DNA of 38,655 nucleotides from assembly GCA_903875135.1 (NCBI GenBank), contig CAIQUZ010000088.1, positions 1-38,655 of the forward strand, read 5' to 3'. Shown here piece by piece: positions 1-7,985 of this stretch. The first letter of the stretch is position 1; every line of letters starts with the position of its first letter. The DNA comes from an uncultured beta proteobacterium (lineage in GTDB: Bacteria > Pseudomonadota > Gammaproteobacteria > Burkholderiales > Burkholderiaceae). The notes under the pieces were generated by a model. The model searched no databases. It was not told where the DNA came from and was given only the letters and a program-made list of their open reading frames with translations. Made by a program: the position numbers and the translations under genes.

Positions 1-1071
1 CCTCGTATACGCCCAGAAAGTATCAGAATTCTTTGCGTAGACGAAGATGCTTCTTCGCTTTCAGAATTAGAGCGTATTTTTAAATTTAGGGCTTTTAATA
101 CGACACTGACCCAAAAAGGAATTGAAGCCCTTGAAATCCGTGCAAAAGGCGAATTTGATATTGTTTTGGCCAATACTCAACTTCAAGATATGTCGGGTAT
201 TGAACTTTTAGAACAGTTCAAAGAAAAAAGTCCTGATACCTTAAGAATACTCTTAACCGCGAATAACGATATCTCTGAAACAACAGCTGCTATAAATCAG
301 GGGAATATTTATCGAATTATTTCAAAACCTTGGAATGAAGATGATTTAATGACCTTTGTGACCTCAGCAGTTGAAGCCACAGTGACCAGGAGAGAAGATC
401 GGCACATTCAAGATCAAGCCAAAAAAGAAAACCAAAAACTAGCTAATCTTGTGGACTCTCTGGAAACTCAGGTACAAGAAAATTCAGTACTTTTAACCGC
501 AGCGAACCGTAAAGTTCAGTCCTCGTATGTGAACGCTATTCGAACTTTTTTACATTTTCTAGAAATTAAAAATTTTTCGTTACATAAGCACTCTAAAAGA
601 GTCGGGCACTTTGCAATGCGTACAGCACAAATTGCGGGATTATCAGAAGATGAAGTTCAAAACATCTTAATTGCTGGACTTTTACATGATGTTGGTAAAT
701 TAGGCCTAAGTGACCGGCTTTTGGCAACTAAACCGATATCTTTAAATGAAATGGACTTGAGAGCTTATCAACGTCATCCAACAATAGGTAAAGACAGTTT
801 ACAAATTTTAGAAGAATTGGATGATGTTTTGAATATGATTCACTCCCACCATGAGCATATGGATGGAAGCGGCTTTCCGATGGGCATTAGTGGCGACAAT
901 ATCTCTCAAGGGTCTAGGATTTTGGCTATTGTCGAAGCGTATGAAGAGTATAAATATGGCGTCCTTGACTATAACGATGGACATCAACATGCACTTGATA
1001 TGCTGATCCGCAATCGAGGGATGTATTATTGCCCCACAATGCTCAGCTGTTTTTTAAAGGTCTTTAATTAA
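1..1071 (+). CDS. Response regulator with HD-GYP phosphohydrolase domain (5' partial)
   Basis: The reading frame is open to the left window edge, so the N-terminus is missing. Codons 10-16 (ILCVDED) are the first strand and acidic pocket of a receiver domain. The switch threonine (LLTAN) and the lysine (SKPW) are also present, but the phospho-acceptor position is Asn58 (LANT) instead of Asp. A coiled-coil linker covers about codons 125-170. The C-terminal HD-GYP domain has HDVGK (229-233), HPTIG (259-263), HHE (283-285) and GFP (291-293). The family's later metal-ligand Asp is Glu (codon 312, IVEAYE), and the usual DALTSxRPY segment is replaced by an unrelated tyrosine-rich stretch. HD-GYP proteins hydrolyse cyclic di-GMP. 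Here phosphorylation of the receiver is unlikely, and catalysis is possible but unproven. A TTG at 166 is not the start, because the domain clearly continues upstream. Confidence 0.9.
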   Translation, partial: PRIRPESIRILCVDEDASSLSELERIFKFRAFNTTLTQKGIEALEIRAKGEFDIVLANTQLQDMSGIELLEQFKEKSPDTLRILLTANNDISETTAAINQGNIYRIISKPWNEDDLMTFVTSAVEATVTRREDRHIQDQAKKENQKLANLVDSLETQVQENSVLLTAANRKVQSSYVNAIRTFLHFLEIKNFSLHKHSKRVGHFAMRTAQIAGLSEDEVQNILIAGLLHDVGKLGLSDRLLATKPISLNEMDLRAYQRHPTIGKDSLQILEELDDVLNMIHSHHEHMDGSGFPMGISGDNISQGSRILAIVEAYEEYKYGVLDYNDGHQHALDMLIRNRGMYYCPTMLSCFLKVFN

Positions 1072-1088
1072 GGCTAGCGCCCAATTCA

Positions 1089-1117
1089 TTGAGTTCAATT
1101 CAATTTTCAGTTAGAAT
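1089..1117 (+). promoter_or_regulatory. Sigma70-type promoter of the tRNA gene
   Basis: TTGAGT at 1089-1094 and TAGAAT at 1112-1117 are separated by exactly 17 bases. The expected start point (about 1124) lies just ahead of the first tRNA base at 1127. This is the best-looking promoter in the window. Confidence 0.7.
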
Positions 1118-1126
1118 ATGAAGTTC

Positions 1127-1203
<77 letters not shown>

Positions 1204-1414
1204 TAACATTCATTTGATTTATAAAAATGTTGCACAAATCGTATTTCTATCAACAATTGCCTTTTAAATCAATTAATGTCGTTCATGATTTCAACTTGGA
1301 GTTAGTGCCATCTTTTAAATGAGGGAATCCTGAGAGTTTGCAACATCCCAACTACATAAATTTTTTCAAAATCGATCAGTCTGAATCCACAGCCACCTAT
1401 TATTTAAGCCTCCA

Positions 1415-3172
1415 GTGAAGACTTCCATTCAGCAGGGTTTCGAACTTCATCAACTAGGTAAATACCCTGAAGCACAAGTCATTTACGAACAAATACTGCA
1501 GCTACAACCATTTCATTTTGATGCGTTATGGCTTTTAGGCACTCTTTTTGGCCAGTTACAAAAATATCAACATTCCGTTGAATTTTTAACAAAAGCCTTA
1601 AGTATTAATCCCCATCATTCAACCGCCCAAAATAACCTTGGAAATGCCCTCAATGAACTGGGAAAATTGAAGGAGGCCATCATATGTTACGACCTTGCAA
1701 TTAAACTGAGGCCGAATGATGCTCAAGCATACTTTAATCGAGGAAATGTTCTCCTCAAGCTTCAACGCACTGACGAGGCAATCAGCAGCTATGAAAAAGC
1801 TATCTACCATAATCCAAACTTTGCTGAGTCATACAACCTTTTAGGCATAGCGTTACAGGGGCAAAAAAAATTAAAAGATGCAATCACCCATTACGATAAA
1901 GCCATTTTGATAAATCCGTTTTTTGCTGAAGCATTTAATAATCGAGGTATTGCATTTCAAGAACTTCATCGATTTGACGATGCTCTCATTAATTTTGAGA
2001 GCTCAATTAAAATTAAACCTGACTTTGTAGAAGCTCTCAATAACCGTGGTTTAGCTTTATATGAGCTTGAACGAATAGGAGAAGCAATACTTAGTTATGA
2101 AAAAGCAATTAGCGTAAATTCTAACTTTGCAAAAGCCCATAATAATCTCGGAGTCGCTTTACAGGCTCTTAAAAGCTTAGATCAAGCTTTTGCTCACTAT
2201 CAACAAGCTATCCAAATTGATCCTGAATACGTAGAGGCCAATTGGAATCTTTCTTTGCTTCATTTACTCAACGGAAACTTTAATGAAGGTTGGCTACGAT
2301 ACGAATGGCGTTGGAAAAGAGAGTCACTAGTAAGTTTAAAAAGAAATTTTTCTGAACCACTTTGGCTTGGTGAGCAATCTCTTCGAGGTAAAACCATCTT
2401 ATTGCATGCAGAACAAGGGTTGGGAGATACCATACAATTTTGTCGCTATATATCCATGGTAGCGCAACTTGGCGCCACCATCATTCTTGAGATTCAGAAA
2501 CCTTTAATCCCATTACTGAAGCATTTTAAGGGAGTTAACCAAATGATTGAATTGGGACAAAAAATCCCTCATTTTGACTACCATTGTCCAATTTTATCTT
2601 TGCCACTAGCATTCAAAACTAATCTAAATACGATTCCACCAAGCGATCTATCCATTACCAGCGACTTGACCCTAGTAGACCATTGGAAAAAGAAATTAGG
2701 CCCTAAAAAATTTCCACGGATTGGGGTAGTATGGAGTAGTCTGTCCTCATTCAAAGATGATCATCAAAGAAGTTTAACTCTCATTGAAATTTTACAAGCC
2801 CTTCCTAAGGAAGGTTTTGAATATATTTGTCTTCAAAAAGAAATTAAAGATATTGATCAAAATACTCTTGCCTCAAATCCTCATATTCGTTTTTTCGGGG
2901 ATCAGTTGAATAATTTTAGTGATACAGCGGCATTAATAGAATGCGTTGATCTAGTCATTAGTACTTGCACAAGTATTCCCCATTTAAGTTGTTCTTTAGG
3001 GAAAAAAACATGGGTATTATTATCCCATGTCGCAGATTGGCGTTGGCTATTAAACAGGGATGACAGCCCTTGGTACCCATCAGCAAAGCTTTATAGACAA
3101 GATAGAATATATCATTGGGAAAGTGTGTTGACCAAAGTAAAGGCTGACTTATTGGCGTTTACAACCTTATAA
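1415..3172 (+). CDS. TPR-repeat protein with C-terminal GT9-like glycosyltransferase domain
   Basis: About eight TPR repeats fill residues 8-280, with recurring NNLGNAL/NNRGIAF helix A signatures. A C-terminal domain follows. It begins with a WLRYEWRWK element, then AEQGLGDTIQFCRY near residue 335, and ends with SPWYPSAKLYRQ near residue 560. This arrangement is typical of TPR proteins whose C-terminus resembles GT-B heptosyltransferases (GT9 / ADP-heptose family). No signal peptide is visible, so it is probably cytoplasmic. The start is GTG with no evident Shine-Dalgarno sequence; an in-frame stop at 1382-1384 rules out a longer protein. A second TPR-glycosyltransferase follows 59 bp downstream. 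The donor and acceptor are unknown. A role in glycosylating surface proteins or polysaccharide is an inference. Confidence 0.8.
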   Translation: MKTSIQQGFELHQLGKYPEAQVIYEQILQLQPFHFDALWLLGTLFGQLQKYQHSVEFLTKALSINPHHSTAQNNLGNALNELGKLKEAIICYDLAIKLRPNDAQAYFNRGNVLLKLQRTDEAISSYEKAIYHNPNFAESYNLLGIALQGQKKLKDAITHYDKAILINPFFAEAFNNRGIAFQELHRFDDALINFESSIKIKPDFVEALNNRGLALYELERIGEAILSYEKAISVNSNFAKAHNNLGVALQALKSLDQAFAHYQQAIQIDPEYVEANWNLSLLHLLNGNFNEGWLRYEWRWKRESLVSLKRNFSEPLWLGEQSLRGKTILLHAEQGLGDTIQFCRYISMVAQLGATIILEIQKPLIPLLKHFKGVNQMIELGQKIPHFDYHCPILSLPLAFKTNLNTIPPSDLSITSDLTLVDHWKKKLGPKKFPRIGVVWSSLSSFKDDHQRSLTLIEILQALPKEGFEYICLQKEIKDIDQNTLASNPHIRFFGDQLNNFSDTAALIECVDLVISTCTSIPHLSCSLGKKTWVLLSHVADWRWLLNRDDSPWYPSAKLYRQDRIYHWESVLTKVKADLLAFTTL

Positions 3173-3231
3173 TTTTTTCTTTACATCATAATTACTTTCA
3201 ACAAATCAAGAAATAATTTTTTGGGGGCAGC

Positions 3232-5217
3232 ATGAGTTTTGAAATCGCAAAACAGCATTTTTTAGATGGCCTAGGCTTTTTTCAAGCGGATCAATTTGAA
3301 AAAGCTGAATTTCATTTTCTAGAGTCACTCAAAATTATGCCAGATCGAGTATCGACTCTAACCAACCTCTCAGCAACTCAAATTAAACTGAGTAAGCTTT
3401 CTGAGGCTAAGGATCTTCTTCAAAAAACTATTATTTTAGATAAAAACAACACGGAAGCATTTCTCAATTTAGGTCTAATCGATACTGCACAATTAAACTT
3501 CAAATCCGCATTAATTTATTTTGAGCAAGCAATTACTCTTAATCCAAAATCCTATCAGGCCTGGTCAAATAAAGGTTTAGCTTTAACTAAGCTAAAAAAT
3601 TACGATGCGGCCCTGATAGCTTACGAGAGAGGAATTAATCTTCATGCAAAATACCCTGAAGTTTGGCTAAATAAAGGAATTACCTTAGCCGCGCTCAATC
3701 GGCATGAGGAAGCATTTCTTGCTTATGAAATGGCCCTAAATCTTAAGCCGGATTACTACGAAGGGTTGTTAAATAAAGTACTTACTTTGCAATCTCTCAA
3801 GCGATACGATGCAACTTTAGACGTTTATGAAAAGGCAATGAAATTAAAGCCTGATTCTGACTACCTACTAGGCTATTACCTTTATATCAAAATATTAATT
3901 GGCGACTGGAACCAGCTTGAATCTGAAGTTGAGCAGCTAATAAAAAAAATCAATATGAAACTTAAGGTAGCGTTCCCATTTTCCACACTCCCATTAGTTG
4001 ACTCTCCAGAGATTCATTTAGCAGCCGCAAAGATTTTTGTTAAAGATAAGTACTCAATTGATAATTCGTTAGATAACATCCCTCATATTCTTAATAAGAA
4101 AATTCGTATTGGTTACTTTTCTGCCGACTTTCATAATCACGCCACGTCTTATCTAATGGCAGAATTTTTTGAATTACATAATAAAGACCATTTTGAAATT
4201 ATTGCTTTCTCTTTTGGCCCTAGCTTTGATGATGAATCGCGGCAACGTTTGATGAATACTTTCGATGAATTTCTTGATGTAGATATGTTGTCAGACAAAG
4301 AGATTGCCAACTTATCTAGAGAAAAAAGAATAGATATTGCTATCGACCTTAAAGGGTTTACGAAAGATCACCGTACCGGAATATTTGCCTACCGAGCTGC
4401 GCCTTTACAAGTAAATTATCTTGGCTACCCAGGTACGATGGGTGCCGATTTTATTGATTACATCATTGCTGATCCAACGTTAATTCCGCAAGAAAGTCAG
4501 TCGTTCTATTCTGAAAAAATTATTTACCTACCAAATACATATCAAGTCAATGACTCCAAACGTAAAATGGCAAATATTCAATTTTCTCGAGCGGACTTAG
4601 GACTTCCTCAAAAGGGATTTATCTTTTGTTGTTTTAATAATAACTACAAAATTACAGCGAATAATTTGGATAGCTTTGCACGAATACTCAAAAACGTTCC
4701 TGGGAGCATTCTTTGGCTTTTTGAAGACAACCCAACGGTTAAAGAAAACCTGATCAAAGAGGCTAGTAATAGAGCCATTTCAAAAGATCAATTAGTTTTT
4801 GCAAGAAAAATGCCTATTGCTGAGCATCTCTCTCGGTTGAGGGTGGCAGATTTATTCCTAGATACCCTTCCCTATAACGCCCATACTACCGCAAGTGACG
4901 CTTTATGGGCTGGCCTTCCACTACTTACATTAATTGGTAAATCATTTCAAGCAAGAGTTGCTGCTAGCCTTTTGATGGCGATTCGATTACCCGAGCTGAT
5001 TACTTATTCACAAGATGAATTTGAGTCATTGGCGATTGAATTAGCCAACAATTCGGAAAAACTTCTTCATATTAAAGAAAAGCTACATAACAATCGGTCT
5101 TCAACTCCTGTATTTAATACGCAACTTTTAACGCAGCATATTGAAACTGCATACACTAAAATTTATGAGAGATATCTAGCTAATTTAAGTCCCGAGCATA
5201 TCTACATTGATCAATAG
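3232..5217 (+). CDS. TPR protein with O-GlcNAc-transferase-like (GT41) domain
   Basis: Six TPR repeats span about residues 5-210. A SPINDLY/OGT-type GT41 catalytic region covers about 290-640. It shows GYFSADFHNHATS, NYLGYPGTMGADFIDY, FNNNYKI and LPYNAHTTASDALWAG. Compared with human OGT, the His of the first motif, the Lys of FNNNYK (the phosphate-contacting lysine) and the His of HTTASD are all kept, so the enzyme should be active. Known relatives transfer sugars to Ser/Thr, or in some bacteria to Asn, on proteins. A purine-rich GGGGGC lies 8 bases before the ATG. It follows the GT9-like TPR gene in the same direction and is probably cotranscribed. Both genes look more AT-rich than the housekeeping genes. 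The protein substrate is not evident nearby. Confidence 0.88.
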   Translation: MSFEIAKQHFLDGLGFFQADQFEKAEFHFLESLKIMPDRVSTLTNLSATQIKLSKLSEAKDLLQKTIILDKNNTEAFLNLGLIDTAQLNFKSALIYFEQAITLNPKSYQAWSNKGLALTKLKNYDAALIAYERGINLHAKYPEVWLNKGITLAALNRHEEAFLAYEMALNLKPDYYEGLLNKVLTLQSLKRYDATLDVYEKAMKLKPDSDYLLGYYLYIKILIGDWNQLESEVEQLIKKINMKLKVAFPFSTLPLVDSPEIHLAAAKIFVKDKYSIDNSLDNIPHILNKKIRIGYFSADFHNHATSYLMAEFFELHNKDHFEIIAFSFGPSFDDESRQRLMNTFDEFLDVDMLSDKEIANLSREKRIDIAIDLKGFTKDHRTGIFAYRAAPLQVNYLGYPGTMGADFIDYIIADPTLIPQESQSFYSEKIIYLPNTYQVNDSKRKMANIQFSRADLGLPQKGFIFCCFNNNYKITANNLDSFARILKNVPGSILWLFEDNPTVKENLIKEASNRAISKDQLVFARKMPIAEHLSRLRVADLFLDTLPYNAHTTASDALWAGLPLLTLIGKSFQARVAASLLMAIRLPELITYSQDEFESLAIELANNSEKLLHIKEKLHNNRSSTPVFNTQLLTQHIETAYTKIYERYLANLSPEHIYIDQ

Positions 5218-5226
5218 CGGGATTCA

Positions 5227-5835
5227 TTACAAATTTTTGATCATGACATTTCTAAACTTAATGATTCCAGACCCATATTGCAGGGCTATATAACCTTCAG
5301 ATAATCGGTTATCCGCCGTATTCACAGTGATCTCACCGTTGAACTTAACCATTAATTGATTACCTTTTACAGTAATTTCCATCACATTCCATTTGCCGCC
5401 AGCCTTCGGGTATGGCTCTTTTACTTTAGCAACATCAACTATTGCAGCTGTTCCATAGGAAGGATCAGGACGCGTATCCCAAATATTGACTTCATAACAT
5501 CCAACAGCATCTATTTTTTCCGCAGATTTGCATCGAACAAAAACACCACTATTCGTTTGTTCGTCAGCCCAAAATTCCACATACATCTGAAAATCTTTAT
5601 ATTTTGTTTTGTTTACAAGATAACTTGGATCTTTACCATTTAAGAAATCAGCTTGAAGTTGCCCATATTGAATCCGCCAATTGGCGCTAGCTACTTGTGT
5701 CCATTGATTCAGATTGCTAGCGCGATCAAATAATGTTATCCAACCATCGCCACTAGGACGATTTACACTTACGCAGGAAATCAGTATAAAAGCTGAAATG
5801 ATGACAAACCATCTCTTTTTTGAGTATAAATTCAA
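5227..5835 (-). CDS. DUF1080 (3-keto-disaccharide hydrolase-like) lipoprotein
   Basis: This is a 202-aa protein with a lipoprotein signal peptide: KKR, a hydrophobic run, and the lipobox LISC with Cys21 as the predicted lipidated residue. The rest is a single DUF1080 / LamG-like beta-sandwich. It starts at GWITLFDRASNLNQW, continues through SGVFVRC and NIWDTR, and ends with GYIALQYGSGIIKFRNVMIKN. Family members bind or cleave carbohydrates; some are 3-keto-glycoside hydrolases. The start ATG has a strong AGGAG six bases upstream. The gene converges on the OGT-like gene with only a 9-bp gap. The exact substrate cannot be read from the sequence. Confidence 0.85.
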   Translation of the reverse strand: MNLYSKKRWFVIISAFILISCVSVNRPSGDGWITLFDRASNLNQWTQVASANWRIQYGQLQADFLNGKDPSYLVNKTKYKDFQMYVEFWADEQTNSGVFVRCKSAEKIDAVGCYEVNIWDTRPDPSYGTAAIVDVAKVKEPYPKAGGKWNVMEITVKGNQLMVKFNGEITVNTADNRLSEGYIALQYGSGIIKFRNVMIKNL

Positions 5836-5865
5836 TGCAATCTCCTTTTTTATTTTTCTGTCTTC

Positions 5866-5899
5866 AAATTACCATATTTAGGGACATGAATCAATTCAT
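5866..5899 (-). promoter_or_regulatory. Candidate promoter with overlapping palindrome upstream of the DUF1080 gene
   Basis: On the minus strand TTGATT (5894-5889) and TAATTT (5871-5866) are 17 bases apart. The -35 box sits inside a perfect 14-bp palindrome, ATGAATCAATTCAT (5886-5899), which could be a repressor operator. The -10 match is weak (3 of 6), so this is tentative. Confidence 0.35.
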
Positions 5900-5940
5900 C
5901 TAAACACCTACCGCCATGCATGATTTACTTGAAACTTGAA

Positions 5941-6423
5941 TTATTTTGGGTCTTCATGATCTAATTCGGAACTTCGAACAATACCCATTAATTTAGCCGC
6001 TGCGACCTCCATGGGGCGACCAATCAACAGAATCAGTAAAATGGCTCCAAGGCCCGAGGCACCGATCATTAATTGACCAGCTCCAAAACAACAACCAATC
6101 ACTGCCACCACCCAAATGCTGGCAGCTGTCGTTAAACCTTTTACGGACTCTCCAGTGCCATTATGCAAAATGACGCCGGCGCCTAAAAAACCAATGCCGG
6201 ACACAATACCCTGTAAAACATGGCTTTGAGCTTGAGCGTCACCACCAACAATGGATGTCATCAACAGAATCGCTAAAGCAGCACCAACACTCACTAACGA
6301 ATGAGTCCTGATCCCGGCAGATTTATGATGTAACCATCGATTAAGTCCAAGAATAATTCCCGCCAATAATGCGAAACCTAATCTGATGGAAATTTCAGTC
6401 AATAATAATTCAGTTGGCATCAT
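5941..6423 (-). CDS. MgtC/SapB-family inner-membrane protein
   Basis: This is a 160-aa protein with about five hydrophobic segments. It carries the MgtC core: GLNRWLHHKSAGIRTHSLV, then GIVSGIGFLGAGVI and GLTTAASIW. MgtC proteins modulate membrane energetics (F-ATPase) and survival in low Mg2+. Two differences from Salmonella MgtC stand out. The GxERQ motif is GLNRW here (Asn for Glu), which I recall from a broader MgtC/SapB subfamily, and the C-terminal ACT-like cytosolic domain is absent. The gene follows the GT39-type gene by 17 bp on the same strand, so it is very likely cotranscribed. Translation may start at either of two adjacent ATGs. Confidence 0.88.
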   Translation of the reverse strand: MMPTELLLTEISIRLGFALLAGIILGLNRWLHHKSAGIRTHSLVSVGAALAILLMTSIVGGDAQAQSHVLQGIVSGIGFLGAGVILHNGTGESVKGLTTAASIWVVAVIGCCFGAGQLMIGASGLGAILLILLIGRPMEVAAAKLMGIVRSSELDHEDPK

Positions 6424-6440
6424 GGACTCTTTTCAAAAAG

Positions 6441-7871
6441 TTACTTTAATTGACAGTTTCCTTGCGGTGGACTAATTGCGTAGTTAACGACTACCTCTTC
6501 TGAGTTCTTCGAGGAAATGCGCAAAGGCTGTTGTAACTTGGCTTGCTCAAAGCGATGCAGATCTTCCGCAGATGGACTCATCATTACCATACCACAATCA
6601 TGAACGTCGGACTCCTTAATCCAAGGTGTAATCACCGAATCCGCATGCGTATATACATAGGTTTTATCAGGTGAAAATAAACTGACAAAACCAGCGTCCC
6701 ACTCTCCTCCAGAAACAATCTTTAAAGCATGGGCTGGATATAAATGATGCCAATTTTGATATACGGCATTCGCAATTTCTGGAGCAGGGTAATTCCCTCT
6801 GGCCGACTGCCGCGGATTCATCTGGTCTTTAAAAAGATAAGCCAGCCCAAATAGTAGCTCTAAAATAATAAATATTAAAAGGGCTTTTTTTGAATACAAG
6901 TCTTCCATTCTTCCTTTTAACATCATGGCAGCAAAAATCGAAATCATCGGCAACATTGGGATGGCCCAACGATAGTAAAGTGGTTCAAATAATCCAACAA
7001 GGAGTGTTAATAGCACTGGGCCAATGCCCATAACCCAGATAAACACTTGGCTTTCTTTTGAAATTAAATGTAAGGTCATTTTTTTTCGAAGAAGGTAGAT
7101 TGCTGCAAAAATTAAGCATAAATGCGCTAGCGCTATGTTCCCTAAATAATCCAACAAATCAAGTAATCGATTAGTATCTCTTAGCTCATCAAAACGCTCC
7201 GAAACATAATGAAAAGGTAGGAAGTTGTGCTGTGTTAACCAATAGAGATGTGGGCCAAATACGATTAAAAAACTCAGGCTAGCAAGCGCTATCATTTGCC
7301 AATTCAGTTGTTTACGCCATGCAGGAAAGGCCAATAAAAGAAATATCGCACACGGCATGATAAATGCCGCGGTATATTTAGATAGGGCATTAAATCCCAT
7401 GACAACACCTAAAATACAGGCCCATTTACGACTTCCCGTATCCAGAGCTTTGACAATACAGACTAGGCTGAGTGCCCAGAAGGGCATTTGCATTTGATTA
7501 TGGTTAAAGTCAGTCGACCAAAGATGGCAATAAATCGTCAAGGCATATAAAAACAATGCTACAAATGCTTCTTTTTCAGGTAAAAACCTTGCGGCCAGCC
7601 ATGCTACACAATAGTAAGTGGCACTAATCACTAAACTAGCACAGAGAAAAAGTGAGAACATATTCTTACCCACCACCATCTGTACAAGAGCTACAAGCCA
7701 AGTAGGCATGGGTGGATGCTTATAAAAGCCCCACTCAAAACTAAGGCTCCAGCCATACATTTCTGTGGCATCCAATGGCGGCGCATGATGAGCTATCAAA
7801 GGAATCAATGTCCAAAAGACTAATTGAAAAACGATCAGGGCAAAGGTTAAGCGCTGAAGGTTTTTAGACAT
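6441..7871 (-). CDS. GT39/ArnT-like integral-membrane glycosyltransferase (PMT_2 family)
   Basis: This is a 476-aa polytopic membrane protein with about ten hydrophobic segments. The first periplasmic loop holds the acidic catalytic motif of GT-C enzymes (LDATEMYGW), followed by the characteristic HPPMPTWLVA. A soluble, predicted periplasmic tail of about 120 residues follows the last membrane segment. Such enzymes transfer a sugar from a polyprenyl-phosphate donor to lipid A, another lipid-linked acceptor, or protein. It is the first gene of a probable two-gene operon with the mgtC-like gene. It is divergent from the antiporter gene across a 114-bp gap. Donor and acceptor are not determinable; an ArnT-like lipid A modification is only one possibility. 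Confidence 0.85.
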   Translation of the reverse strand: MSKNLQRLTFALIVFQLVFWTLIPLIAHHAPPLDATEMYGWSLSFEWGFYKHPPMPTWLVALVQMVVGKNMFSLFLCASLVISATYYCVAWLAARFLPEKEAFVALFLYALTIYCHLWSTDFNHNQMQMPFWALSLVCIVKALDTGSRKWACILGVVMGFNALSKYTAAFIMPCAIFLLLAFPAWRKQLNWQMIALASLSFLIVFGPHLYWLTQHNFLPFHYVSERFDELRDTNRLLDLLDYLGNIALAHLCLIFAAIYLLRKKMTLHLISKESQVFIWVMGIGPVLLTLLVGLFEPLYYRWAIPMLPMISIFAAMMLKGRMEDLYSKKALLIFIILELLFGLAYLFKDQMNPRQSARGNYPAPEIANAVYQNWHHLYPAHALKIVSGGEWDAGFVSLFSPDKTYVYTHADSVITPWIKESDVHDCGMVMMSPSAEDLHRFEQAKLQQPLRISSKNSEEVVVNYAISPPQGNCQLK

Positions 7872-7898
7872 TGTGTAATAAGATGCTTTTAGAATATG

Positions 7899-7941
7899 TG
7901 ATGTAACAAATGATATTACATATTGATATGATTAAATCAAT
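7899..7941. promoter_or_regulatory. Two inverted repeats in a divergent intergenic region
   Basis: The gap between the GT39-type gene (-) and the antiporter gene (+) contains ATGTAA-N9-TTACAT (7901-7921) and ATTGAT-N8-ATCAAT (7922-7941). The second includes a smaller dyad, TGATTAAATCA. Their location between divergent start codons suits operator sites for one shared regulator, but no regulator gene is adjacent. The second resembles an FNR half-site pair but has the wrong spacing (8 instead of 4). Confidence 0.3.
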
Positions 7942-7985
7942 TCGATGAACTCGCTACCCAAACAAACTGACTTTGAGATTAAACA

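Noticed and set aside
1205..1231. AACATT...AATGTT inverted repeat right after the tRNA as a terminator
   Set aside because: Only six AT-rich pairs with a 15-base loop and no T tract after it; too weak to call.
1227..1346. ATGTTGCA and TGCAACAT, an 8-bp inverted repeat about 105 bp apart between the tRNA and the first TPR gene
   Set aside because: An 8-bp match over this distance is expected fairly often by chance, and nothing else suggests a site.
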